From positions 186,001 through 250,000 of the forward strand of contig CALMJK010000005.1 of assembly GCA_937864225.1 (NCBI GenBank): DNA of 64,000 nt, in the 5' to 3' direction. This DNA comes from an uncultured bacterium. Its GTDB lineage: Bacteria > Krumholzibacteriota > Krumholzibacteriia > LZORAL124-64-63. Shown piece by piece: positions 35,218 to 44,063 of this stretch. The notes below the pieces were generated by a model that did no database searches, was not told the DNA's origin, and saw only the letters and a program-made list of their open reading frames with translations. The position numbers were made by a program, and so were the translations under genes. Numbering within the stretch: position 1 is the stretch's first letter; each line of letters begins with the position of its first letter.

Positions 35218-37406
35218 GGCTTCGTGCCCTCTTCGAAGATGTCCCGCCCGGTCATGTGCGCGGGCGGCTCGACGCCGAAAAGGCGCAGGATCGTCGGAGC
35301 CAGATCGATCAGGCCCGGATCGGCGCGCCGCGGCGGTCGGGAACTGAACAGGACGCCGGGCACCAGCCGCGGGTCGATGCAATGGTCGCCCGACCAGGCG
35401 CGCGTGTTGTCCTCGAGCACGGCGGCGGTCGTCCTGCCGACCGCCGAGTCCCAGCCGGCGCGCCAGCCGGCGTTGTAGCCGACCACGACGTCGGGCGCGT
35501 TCTCGCGGTAGGGCCCGCGATAGATGGCCTCGGCGTCCCAGGCCTCGTTCACGACCCGCGCGTTGTCTCGCAGCGGATCGCGCAGTTCTTTGAGGCCCGC
35601 GATGATCTGAGCCTTCAACGCGCTCGCCTCGGCCGGCGGCACGATGCCGCCGCGCTCCCTTCCGGCCAGGTTCACGTAGAGGCCGGCCAGGCCGCTGGCG
35701 TAGGCGTGGGTGCGCGACCAGTCGATCTCCGGCGTCTCGCGCGCCGCGCCGGCCGGCAGCGGCGGCGGCGGACCCGGCTCGGGGTCGTCGCGCAGGCGCA
35801 ACCAGCCTCGTTCCCGCAGCCAGGCGTTCAGGTTCACGCCGCGCTGGAAGGTCTTGAATCCATGATCGGAGACGACCAGCAGCACGTCTTTCGGTCCCAG
35901 GCGCGCCAGGGTCCGGCCGACCAGGTCGTCCGCTCGTCGATAGAGGTCGCGGATCGCGTCGCGGTGCGCGGCGTCCCGCTCCCGGTTGGCGGGATGTCCG
36001 GGATCGAGGTGGCGGAAGAACATGTGCTGGATGCGATCGGTGGCGTCGAACACGCACGCCACGACACCCGTTCGCTGGCGGTCGAGCACGTGGAAGAACT
36101 GCCGCTCGCGCTCCGCGTGGACCGCCCAGACCTGGTCCAGAAACCCACGCTCGTCGATCACCCGCTCATTCAGGGCCCAGGTGTCCTCGGCCAGGCCGAG
36201 CGTGGCGTAAGGGCCGTGCAGCTTGGCCAGCGCAATGGCGAAGTGCGGCGGGTGCGACAGCGGCAAGGCGGGACGTTCCGGATCCACGTGCAGGGGCGTC
36301 ATGTACAGCGAAACCGGGTTGGCGAGGGAGGTCAGGCGCGCGCGGCAGATGCCGTGGATCCGCGCGCGTCCGGCACGGAACGCCAAGCGCAGCCAGGGAC
36401 TGTCCTCGCCCTCGCGCAACGGGCAGCCCTGTCCGTCGATGACCAGCCGCGCGCTCCGCGCCGCCGCGTCGAGTTCGACGCGCAGCGGCAGCGACAGCGG
36501 CGGCCGTCCGCCGCCGCGCGGATCGTCGGGGCCCGGCACCTCGCCGGTCCAGGCGCCGTCATCGGCCGGGCGCAGGGCGTGCCGCGTGCCGCCGGTGGTT
36601 TCTGCCGCCATCGCCGCCGCGCTGGAGAAGTGGGCGAAGGTGCCCTGCGTGCCGCGCAGGTCGGGCACGCACATCGCCGAGAGCATCAGACCGTCGAATT
36701 TTTCCGGTGGGAAGGTGATCGGCACGCGCAGGATGGCGCTGGGAACACCGTGCTCGCCCAGAATGCGCCAGAAGGTGCGGCTGCGCCGCAGCAATTCGTA
36801 GCGCGGCTTGCGCGCGCCGAGGGCCCAGCGGCCGATCCGCAGGCCGCCGCCGCCCGCGGTCACGCGCGTCGACGAGAGCACGGGCAAGTGCGTGGCCGGG
36901 TCGCGCCCCAGGAAATCGAAGATGTTATGGCGGCTGGCGTCGACGCCGGTCGCGAAACCCGACCAGGCGACGGGCGAGACGGCGGGCGTCGTGGTGGCCA
37001 GGCGCCGATATCCACCGCGGCCGCGCAAACCAGCCAGGTGCGGCAGGTCGCCCGAGTCCATCCAGCGCTCCGCCAGCTCTGGATCGAGGCCGTCGAGACC
37101 GAGCACGACGACTCGGCGCACCGAAGTGCGGCGTCGGCGGCGTCCACGCAGGGCCCGGCGCAAGGCCCGCAACGGCCACAGGAGCAATGCTGCCAGGGCC
37201 AGCAGCAATCCGGCCGCGGCGAACAGGAAGGATCCGCCCAACGCCAAGCCCGCCCCGGGCCCGATGTAGGCGGCGGCTGGACTGGGCAGGACGAGCCCGA
37301 CCAGCGCCCCGGCCCAGATGGTCCGGCTCAAGCATCGCGGCGGCGCGGCTCGCGTCCGTGCGCGAGCGGTCGGGCAGGGTCGACAGAGATTCGTCGTTGT
37401 TGACAT
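35214..37406 (-). CDS. Membrane alkaline-phosphatase-superfamily protein, paralogue B
   Basis: The 730 aa paralogue of the downstream gene has two N-terminal hydrophobic segments (about residues 30-48 and 52-80) with a basic patch (RALRGRRRRRTSVRR), then the same core: VVVLGLDGLDPELAERW, SPVAWSGFATGVDASRHNIFDFLGRDP, FDATDRIQHMFFRHLDP, VVSDHGFKTFQRGVNLN and WSGDHCID. It is anchored rather than Tat-exported. The catalytic Thr/Ser position is in the SPVAWSGF segment. The ATG at 37406 has no good ribosome site; a later start near 37320 is possible. First gene of the coupled four-gene operon. Confidence 0.85.
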   Translation of the reverse strand: MSTTTNLCRPCPTARARTRAAPPRCLSRTIWAGALVGLVLPSPAAAYIGPGAGLALGGSFLFAAAGLLLALAALLLWPLRALRRALRGRRRRRTSVRRVVVLGLDGLDPELAERWMDSGDLPHLAGLRGRGGYRRLATTTPAVSPVAWSGFATGVDASRHNIFDFLGRDPATHLPVLSSTRVTAGGGGLRIGRWALGARKPRYELLRRSRTFWRILGEHGVPSAILRVPITFPPEKFDGLMLSAMCVPDLRGTQGTFAHFSSAAAMAAETTGGTRHALRPADDGAWTGEVPGPDDPRGGGRPPLSLPLRVELDAAARSARLVIDGQGCPLREGEDSPWLRLAFRAGRARIHGICRARLTSLANPVSLYMTPLHVDPERPALPLSHPPHFAIALAKLHGPYATLGLAEDTWALNERVIDERGFLDQVWAVHAERERQFFHVLDRQRTGVVACVFDATDRIQHMFFRHLDPGHPANRERDAAHRDAIRDLYRRADDLVGRTLARLGPKDVLLVVSDHGFKTFQRGVNLNAWLRERGWLRLRDDPEPGPPPPLPAGAARETPEIDWSRTHAYASGLAGLYVNLAGRERGGIVPPAEASALKAQIIAGLKELRDPLRDNARVVNEAWDAEAIYRGPYRENAPDVVVGYNAGWRAGWDSAVGRTTAAVLEDNTRAWSGDHCIDPRLVPGVLFSSRPPRRADPGLIDLAPTILRLFGVEPPAHMTGRDIFEEGTKP

Positions 37407-37499
37407 GCATTATCAAATGTCGTCAAGCCCCGAAAAACCGCAAGTCGGATCGGAGGGGGGCGGACTGGCGAGGGTCGATCGATGTTCCGCCGGCACTCG

Positions 37500-38423
37500 C
37501 TATCTCGCCGCGGCCCAGGCCAGGATCATGCTCGACAGGTAGGTGGGCTGCTCCAGCATGGCGAAGTGTCCCACGTTGTCCAGCCGCTTGAAGCTGACCG
37601 TGCGCGCCTTGTCGTAGCCGAGCCAATCGAGTTGCCGGCGCGCCTCCTGGCCTTCCGGGAAGAAACGCTCCGTGCCGATCACCAGGATCGGCACGGCCTG
37701 TCTCGGTAGCTCTTCGGTCATGTCCAGGCTGAAACTGCTCATCAGGAGCGAACTGAAGCTGGCTCGGTCGGTTCTGAGCGCCTGGTCCACGACGCGCCGC
37801 GCGAGGTCCTCGTCCGGGCTCACGCGATCGAGTGAGGACGCCACGAACGCGTCGTAATTGCGCAGCAGCTGGTCGACGGTCCAGCTCTTCTGCTCCTGGG
37901 TGGCGAGTTGCTTCGGCGCGGCGTCGATCACGACGAGGCGTTTGACGTCGGCGGGATGGTCGAAGGCGTAACGCATGGCGATGATGCCGCCCATCGCGTG
38001 GCCGACGATCACGGGCAGCGCGATGCCCTGTTCCTTCAGAAAGCGGCCGAGATCGTCGGCTGCGGTCTGGATGGTCAGCTTCGGCAGGGGAGGCGTGCGG
38101 CCATGGCCGGGCAGCTCGTATGCCCAGACCCGGAACGCACGGGACAGCACGGGGACCATCTCGTCCCAGACCTGGGCACTGGCGCCCAGGCCGTGGATCA
38201 GCACGATCTCGCGCTCTCCTCGTCCTTCGACCTCGCGCGGCGGCGGCGTCGGGCGCGCGGAGACGCGATCCGTCGCGCCGAACGGGGGCGGCCGCAGGGT
38301 GTCGGGCGCGGCCGGTTGCGCCGGCGCCGGGCGCGCGGCGGCCGCCAGGCAGACTGCGAGTACGGTCCAAGCCGGCGCAAACCTTCGCGGGAGCGCTGGG
38401 CGGCGGGCGAGGGAACGAGGCAT
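37500..38423 (-). CDS. Exported alpha/beta hydrolase-fold protein lacking the catalytic serine
   Basis: The 307 aa protein has a signal peptide (ending RPAPAQPA) and a hydrolase fold: IVLIHGLGASAQVWDEMVP, YELPGHGRTP, the elbow VIVGHAMGGIIAMRYAF, LVIGTERFF, and NVGHFAMLEQP with the expected His. At the elbow, where GHSMGG is expected, residue 143 is Ala (GCG), so the nucleophile is missing. The rest of the fold is well kept, and the change is one base away from TCG. It may be a binding protein or an inactive paralogue rather than an esterase. A longer reading upstream is not supported; the ATG at 38423 follows GGAAAGGATC. Confidence 0.85.
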   Translation of the reverse strand: MPRSLARRPALPRRFAPAWTVLAVCLAAAARPAPAQPAAPDTLRPPPFGATDRVSARPTPPPREVEGRGEREIVLIHGLGASAQVWDEMVPVLSRAFRVWAYELPGHGRTPPLPKLTIQTAADDLGRFLKEQGIALPVIVGHAMGGIIAMRYAFDHPADVKRLVVIDAAPKQLATQEQKSWTVDQLLRNYDAFVASSLDRVSPDEDLARRVVDQALRTDRASFSSLLMSSFSLDMTEELPRQAVPILVIGTERFFPEGQEARRQLDWLGYDKARTVSFKRLDNVGHFAMLEQPTYLSSMILAWAAAR

Positions 38424-38455
38424 GGTCGGAGATCCTTTCCGCGATGACCGCGTGT

Positions 38456-39325
38456 TCAATGCCCGCCGCCGTCGCCGGGTTCCAGGCGGTCGGAGGGGAC
38501 GCCGTAGACGGCGCCGTCTTGCGCGACAGCCACCGCTCCCGTCCAACCGTGCCGGGCCACGAGTGCCGGCAGATCCAGAGCATCCGCGGGGGGATAGAGA
38601 TGGGTCAGGATCACGCGCCGCGGCCCCGCGGCGCGGCAGAGCGTGGCGATCGCCGAGGGAGTCATGTGCCCGGGCGTGGCCAGCTCGTCGGGGGTCGAAC
38701 ACTCCACGACGAGCAGATCAGCGCCGGTGGCGGCCTGGCGCAAGTCCGGTCCGTCCTCGCCGTCGCCGGCGTAGACGAAGACGCCGCCCGCGGCGTCGCA
38801 AAAGCGGAAGCCGAGATTCACGCTGCTGAAGCGGCGCTCGCCGTGATTGGCGGCGAAGGCCGTCAGGCACGGACCCCGCGCCGCGTCGCGCGCCGGCCGC
38901 CAAGCCGGCTCGGCAGGATTCCCCGGCGCCAGCAGCGTCCCCGGAGGCAGTTCGTGCACGATCACCTGGCGGCGCGCCGGAGCCAGCCAGTCGCCGTACA
39001 GGTCCCGCAAGCGCTGGAGATAGGCCGCCAGACCGGGCGGACCCGCCAGGACCAGGGGCGTCTCGCGGCGGGGAAGCGGGGAATGGAGCGCGAACAGCAG
39101 CGGCGCCAGATCGGCGCAGTGGTCGAGGTGGAGATGGCTGAGCAGGACGGTGTCGAGATCGTCGACGCTTGAGGGCCCGCGCGGCGAGGCCACCAGCCGC
39201 GCCAATGCGCCCGGACCGGGGTCGAGCAGCGCCGACCGACCGTCCACGGTCACCCAGTAGGCAGCGGGCGCACGCGCGCGGGTGGGGACGGCTCCGCCGG
39301 AACCCAGAACGAGGCACGTGATCAT
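38456..39325 (-). CDS. MBL-fold metallohydrolase (RNase Z/arylsulfatase-like)
   Basis: The 289 aa protein starts MITCLVLGSGGAVPTRARA and carries the metallo-beta-lactamase ligands HLHLDH, the FAANHGER region, FVYAGDGEDGPDL, ECSTPDE and a final LTHLYPP. This is the RNase Z-like/ribonuclease BN subgroup; the gene does not show the tRNA-binding exosite, so I would not call it rnz. It may hydrolyse small ester, sulfate or phosphodiester substrates. ATG 39325 has GGGGG upstream. It lies 32 nt before the serine-less hydrolase on the same strand. Confidence 0.85.
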   Translation of the reverse strand: MITCLVLGSGGAVPTRARAPAAYWVTVDGRSALLDPGPGALARLVASPRGPSSVDDLDTVLLSHLHLDHCADLAPLLFALHSPLPRRETPLVLAGPPGLAAYLQRLRDLYGDWLAPARRQVIVHELPPGTLLAPGNPAEPAWRPARDAARGPCLTAFAANHGERRFSSVNLGFRFCDAAGGVFVYAGDGEDGPDLRQAATGADLLVVECSTPDELATPGHMTPSAIATLCRAAGPRRVILTHLYPPADALDLPALVARHGWTGAVAVAQDGAVYGVPSDRLEPGDGGGH

Positions 39326-39481
39326 GCCCCCAGCTCAACACCATGACGCGGGAACGTCAACCGCGCGCCGGGGTAGACTTCACGACCGGCCCGGGCGCTG
39401 GACACCCGTCGGAGTGGCCGTTATCCTAGCGCCCTCCCAGGCGGGCCTCCAGCGCCCGCTCGGGTATCCGGGAGGGATCGG

Positions 39482-41305
39482 ATGATCAGGTTCAGGATCG
39501 GCAGTGTGGCCAAGTCGTTCGCCGCGGGCGCGCTGCTTGGCTGGTTTCTCGTGCTCCCTGCTCGGGCGCCCGTCGCGCAGACGGCAGACGCGCCCGATTC
39601 GGCCGCGGCAGCGCGGGCCGACTCCTTGGCGCGCCTGAACGAGGCGGCGCGCCGCTTCAACGCCCGGCAGGCCGCCCTGCGCGACAGTCTGGCGGCCGAA
39701 GCCGAGGCATGGCACTACGAGCACCGCGACATGACGGAGCAGGAGCAGATCGCCGATCTCAACGCGCGCCTCTTGGCCGATCCGCGCGACGCCGATCTCT
39801 ACAACAACCTGGGAGTGCTTTACGCCGAGCGGCAGGATTGGGTGCTGGCCCGCGACGCGTTCATTGCCGCGGTGCAGGTCGCGCCGCACGAGGCGGACTA
39901 TCATCGCAACCTGGCCCTCGTGCTTACGCACCTGGACAGCCACGACCTGGCCGTGTCCGAATTCCAGACCTACCAGCGTCTGGCGCCGAACGGCGGCCCG
40001 GATGCCTGGCGGCTGATGGGTGAGGCCCTGAAGAAGGTGGGGCGGCACGAGGAGGCGCGCCGGGCTTTCGCCAAGGGTCTGGACGAGGTCGCGGCGGATC
40101 ATGCGGACGAACGGATGCGTTTGGTTCTGGCGTGGGCTGCGCTCGAGGAGGAGCAGGGCAAGCCGGGAGTGGCGCGCGATCTGCTGGAAAGGCGCGTGGA
40201 CGACGCCCGGCGCCAGATCGCGGCCGCCGACGCCGAGGCGGATTCGACGGCGGCGGAACCGGCGCGCCTGCTGGTCGGGCGACTGCTGACCGGATACATC
40301 GCCGACGCCAACCTGCTCATGCAGTCAGATTTGCCCGCGGAGGCCGCGGCTCTCTACGCCAAGGCGTTTGCCCTCGCGCCGGAGCGCGACGACGCGCTGC
40401 TGGGCAGCGTGGCGGCCTATCTGGCCGCGGGGGAAAAGGAGCGGGCGCGCGAGGTGGCCGAGCAAGCCACGTCGGCGCATCCGCGAGTTTCAGGATCGTG
40501 GTTCGCCGCCGGGAGGGTCGCGGAAGACGCGGGTCGATCGCCAGAGGCTGTGGCGGCCTACGAGAAAGCGTTGCAGCTGGACCCAGCGCGGTCGGACGTG
40601 AAATTGAGGTTGGGCAATCTCTACGCCATGTCGGGCGATAACGTGGGCGCGCGGCGCGTACTGGGGGATGTCGTCTCCAATCCCAACACGCCCGCGCCGG
40701 TGCTCTACAACTACGCGGTCACGCTCATTCGCGAGCAGAAATGGGCCTTGGCGCTGGACCCGCTGCGGCGCACGGTCCGCGAGGATCCGCAAATGGCTTC
40801 CGCCTGGGCGGCCCTGGGTCTGGCATTGCGCAACACCGAGCAGTACGCGGCCGCAGCGGATGCCTACCGCCGGGCCATCTCGCTCGGCGAGGACGCGAAG
40901 CTCAGCTACAACCTGGGCTACAGCCTGGTGCGGGCCGGCGACGCCGAGGGGGCCCTTGCGGCTTACCGCGAGGCCGTGCGTCTCGATCCGGCGTTCAAGG
41001 AAGCGTGGTACGGCATGGCTCGCGCCCTGATGGACGCCGCGCGGCACGACGAGGCCCAGGCAGCGCTGGAAAAAAATCTCGAACTCGATCCGGAGTCGTA
41101 TCAGGCCTGGTTCGCGCTGGGGCTCACTCGCTACCGCGCGGGACGCCATGAAGCCGCGATCGACGCCTACAACCGGGCTCTCGCCCTGCGCGAGACGCGC
41201 GAGGCCTTTCAGAACATGGGGCTGGCCTTCGACAAGCTGGGCCGCAAGGAAGAGGCCAAGCGGTGTTACGACGAGGCCAAGAAACTCAAAGCGGCAGGCT
41301 CATGA
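39482..41305 (+). CDS. Exported TPR-repeat protein
   Basis: The 607 aa protein has a signal peptide (ending PARAPVAQ) and about ten tetratricopeptide repeats, recognisable by the Trp/Leu/Gly/Ala/Pro spacing (for example DLYNNLGVLYAERQDWVLARDAF, AWYGMARALMDAARHDEA, AWFALGLTRYRAGRHEAAIDAY). TPR arrays bind partners; none is fixed by sequence. ATG 39482 with GGGAGGGATC upstream. The stop overlaps the next gene as ATGA, so it may work with that lipoprotein. Confidence 0.9.
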   Translation: MIRFRIGSVAKSFAAGALLGWFLVLPARAPVAQTADAPDSAAAARADSLARLNEAARRFNARQAALRDSLAAEAEAWHYEHRDMTEQEQIADLNARLLADPRDADLYNNLGVLYAERQDWVLARDAFIAAVQVAPHEADYHRNLALVLTHLDSHDLAVSEFQTYQRLAPNGGPDAWRLMGEALKKVGRHEEARRAFAKGLDEVAADHADERMRLVLAWAALEEEQGKPGVARDLLERRVDDARRQIAAADAEADSTAAEPARLLVGRLLTGYIADANLLMQSDLPAEAAALYAKAFALAPERDDALLGSVAAYLAAGEKERAREVAEQATSAHPRVSGSWFAAGRVAEDAGRSPEAVAAYEKALQLDPARSDVKLRLGNLYAMSGDNVGARRVLGDVVSNPNTPAPVLYNYAVTLIREQKWALALDPLRRTVREDPQMASAWAALGLALRNTEQYAAAADAYRRAISLGEDAKLSYNLGYSLVRAGDAEGALAAYREAVRLDPAFKEAWYGMARALMDAARHDEAQAALEKNLELDPESYQAWFALGLTRYRAGRHEAAIDAYNRALALRETREAFQNMGLAFDKLGRKEEAKRCYDEAKKLKAAGS

Positions 41306-42447
41306 CAGCGGCGGCGCGTCGCCCTCGCCGTCTCGCGCGGGTCGCGCCGTGGTTCGGCGCCATGTCGCTGCTCGCCTGCGCCGCGTCCCGTCCCGCCCTG
41401 TCGCCGGCGGACCCCGGGCCGGCGCCGGCGACCGGGCCGGCCAACGCGAGGCACGCCGAGGTCGACAGCGTTCATCCACATCTGCTGGCGGATCTCGCCC
41501 CGGATGGCGCCTTTCCCCGTTTCAGCGCCGCCGAACTGGCTGTCTCGGGCTACCCGGACCACCTGCACGCCTTCTTCTGGCCGGACTGGCAGCCGCCGAT
41601 CGACGCCAAAGGCCTGCCGTACGGTCCGGGCAGCCTCTGCTCGGCAGGTGCGCCGAGGGCCAGGTCCGATCTGCTGGTTTCGCCGGGGCGCGTCGCGCAC
41701 GGCCCGCTGGTGTTGCTGCACGACCCCGCCTACCGGCCGTGCGACCTGATGCTGTACGTGGAGCTGGCCGACTGGGCGCGCGCGCGTTGCCGGACCCTGC
41801 TCGGCATCGAGCCGGCCGAAACGCTCTACGTCGTCAACCCCAACACCTTGAAGGACTACGAGCGCCTGACAGGGTACGGGTCGTGGAGGCTGTACCGATT
41901 CCGCCCGGACACGTGCGTCATCGAACCGGTTCCCGTGCTGACGGCCCGCACGCTCGCGGCCCACGTCGCGGTCGAGACGGCCGTACTGCACGCGCTGGCC
42001 GAAGCCACCGGTGACAACTTGCCCGTCTGGCTGCGCCAGGGGCTGGCCGCCTACATTGCGGACATGGGCGTGCACTTGAACAATTTCATGGCGATGTACC
42101 GCCTGGAAGGATCCGTGCTGATGACGCCCGCCGCGATCGACTCCGCGCTGCTGGTGCCGCCCGATTCCGACGCCCAGCGCGACCAGAAGCGCTTTCGCTG
42201 CGCCAGCCACGGCTCGTTCCTTATGGCCTGGCGCCTCGTCGAGCATCTGGGCGGCCTGCGTCCCGTGCGCGACCTCATCGCGGCCGTCGCCGGCGGGGAG
42301 ACGTTCGCCTCGGCCTGCCGCCGGATCTATGGCGCCGATCCCGCGGAGCTGGCAGCGCGGCTCGACCCGACGACATCGTCGCAGCCGCTGGGAGACGAGC
42401 CGCGGCCAGTGCAGCCGGCCTTCCCGCCCGGCGCCTCGCGGCGGTGA
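41302..42447 (+). CDS. Lipoprotein with a peptidase-MA-like C-terminal half that lacks the HExxH site
   Basis: The 381 aa protein has a lipoprotein signal (MSLLAC, Cys26). The second half has VETAVLHALAEATGDNLPVWLRQGLAAYI, which follows the gluzincin/peptidase-MA plan (HExxH ... lPxWLxEGLAeY), but the zinc motif reads VETAV and the EGLA is QGLA, so the metal site is lost. Outer-membrane or periplasmic anchoring is expected. Translation is coupled to the TPR gene. Function unknown. It is followed after 61 nt by gltX. Confidence 0.75.
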   Translation: MTAAARRPRRLARVAPWFGAMSLLACAASRPALSPADPGPAPATGPANARHAEVDSVHPHLLADLAPDGAFPRFSAAELAVSGYPDHLHAFFWPDWQPPIDAKGLPYGPGSLCSAGAPRARSDLLVSPGRVAHGPLVLLHDPAYRPCDLMLYVELADWARARCRTLLGIEPAETLYVVNPNTLKDYERLTGYGSWRLYRFRPDTCVIEPVPVLTARTLAAHVAVETAVLHALAEATGDNLPVWLRQGLAAYIADMGVHLNNFMAMYRLEGSVLMTPAAIDSALLVPPDSDAQRDQKRFRCASHGSFLMAWRLVEHLGGLRPVRDLIAAVAGGETFASACRRIYGADPAELAARLDPTTSSQPLGDEPRPVQPAFPPGASRR

Positions 42448-42508
42448 ACGCGCGCCGCGGCCGCTCGAGCGCGGCCTGTCCTGGGCGTCGCCGTTCGGAA
42501 GGACATCG

Positions 42509-44002
42509 ATGATCGCCACTGCCGTCCGCGTGCGTTTCGCTCCGAGCCCGACGGGGTACCTGCACGTCGGTGGGGCCCGCACCGCCCTTTTCAACTGGCT
42601 TTACGCCCGCAATCAGCGGGGAAGGTTCATCCTGCGGATAGAGGACACGGATCAGGCGCGCAGCACGGAAGAGGCGTGCGGCGCGATCCTGCGCGCTCTG
42701 GAGTTCTTGGGGCTCGACTGGGACGAAGGACCGGGCGCCGAAGGCGATCACGGTCCGTACCTCCAGTCGCAGCGACTGCCGCGGTACCGCCAGACGCTGG
42801 AGGCCCTCAAGGCGAGCGGACGAGTCTACCCGTGCTATTGCACTCCGGAAGAACTGGATGCCCGGCGCGAGCTTGCCGTCGCCCGCGGACAGATGCCCGG
42901 TTACGATGGGCGTTGCCGCGAGCTTTCCGTGTCGCAACGCGCTCGCCTGGAGGCCGAGGGGCGCGCGGCGAGCTGGCGCCTGCGCGCCCCGACCGAGGGA
43001 GTCACGGCCTGGACGGATCTCGTCTGCGGCCGGCGCGAGTTCCAGAATGCGCTGCTGAGCGATCGCGTGCTGTCGAGGGCCGACGGCTTCCCGACCTACA
43101 ATTTCGCGGCCGTCGTGGACGATCACGAGATGGCCATCTCGCACGTCCTGAGAGGCGACGACCACGTCAGCAACACGCCCGTGCAGCTGCTGATCTACGA
43201 CGCCTGCGGGTGGCTTCCGCCCAAATTCGGCCATCTACCGATGATCCTGGGGCCGGACGGGAAGCGTCTTTCGAAGCGGCATGGCGCCACGAGCGTGGAA
43301 GAGTTCGAGACCATGGGAATCCTCCCGGATGCCCTACTGAATTACCTCGCCCTGTTGGGATGGTCGCCCGGCGTCGAGGGCGAGGAGATCTACGCGCGCG
43401 AGCAGTTGGTCCGCAAATTCTCCCTCAAGCGGGTGGCCAGTTCGCCGGCGTCGTTCGATTACCGGAAGCTCGACTTCATCAACGGCGAACACATCAAGCG
43501 GTTGCCGCCTCAGCGGCGGGCGGCGCTCGTGCGGCCGCGGCTGCAGGAACGGGGTTGGCAGGTCGATGTGGCCTGGCGCACGCCGGCGGGCGCCGACGCG
43601 GAACTCTACCTGGACCTCGTGCTGCGCGCGCTCGGTAATCGTTTCAACGATTTGCGACGCGTGCTGGATCAGGTCGCCTATTTCTTCACCGAGGATTACC
43701 CTGTGGACGCGGCGGCGGTCGCCACGGACCTGGGCGCGGACGAGGCCCGGGCGCGACTCGCTCGCTTGGCGGACAATCTGACGGCGGCGGACGACGGCGT
43801 TTCGGTGATGCCGGCCGCCGGCTTCGAAAAGGTGGCGCGGGACACGGTGGCACAACTCGATGTCGAAGCGAGTCTCCTGATCCATCCGTGCCGTGTGGCC
43901 GTGACCGGCCAGCTCGCCAGCGCCCGAATCTTTCCGGTTCTGGAGTTGCTCGGCGCGCCCCGCGTGATCGCGCGCCTGCGGCGCGCGGCCGGCCTCGGCT
44001 GA
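42509..44002 (+). CDS. gltX: Glutamyl-tRNA synthetase 1 (zinc-type)
   Basis: The 497 aa class I synthetase has SPTGYLHVGG (HIGH) and KRLSKRHG (KMSKS), plus a CYC...C zinc-binding insertion (PCYCTPEELD... and the later Cys). It charges tRNA-Glu with glutamate. It begins at ATG 42509 with a GGAAGGA-like site. A second, shorter GluRS is at 51117-52430, so one of the two may have a special specificity; here the classic residues are all present, so I take this as the standard enzyme. Confidence 0.95.
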   Translation: MIATAVRVRFAPSPTGYLHVGGARTALFNWLYARNQRGRFILRIEDTDQARSTEEACGAILRALEFLGLDWDEGPGAEGDHGPYLQSQRLPRYRQTLEALKASGRVYPCYCTPEELDARRELAVARGQMPGYDGRCRELSVSQRARLEAEGRAASWRLRAPTEGVTAWTDLVCGRREFQNALLSDRVLSRADGFPTYNFAAVVDDHEMAISHVLRGDDHVSNTPVQLLIYDACGWLPPKFGHLPMILGPDGKRLSKRHGATSVEEFETMGILPDALLNYLALLGWSPGVEGEEIYAREQLVRKFSLKRVASSPASFDYRKLDFINGEHIKRLPPQRRAALVRPRLQERGWQVDVAWRTPAGADAELYLDLVLRALGNRFNDLRRVLDQVAYFFTEDYPVDAAAVATDLGADEARARLARLADNLTAADDGVSVMPAAGFEKVARDTVAQLDVEASLLIHPCRVAVTGQLASARIFPVLELLGAPRVIARLRRAAGLG

Positions 44003-44063
44003 GCCGCCGGATCGTCCGGGGAACCGACCGCGGCCAAACGGCCGCGCGCGGGGGGAGGGCGAC

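Noticed and set aside
33304-35478. 724-codon plus-strand frame opposite the phosphatase operon
   Set aside because: It has no start context or domain and is complementary to conserved SDHG and DG metal motifs on the minus strand.
37404-37415. AT-rich inverted repeat GACAT-N10-ATGTC around the start of paralogue B
   Set aside because: It is short, overlaps the coding start, and I could not place a convincing -35/-10 pair around it; chance is likely.
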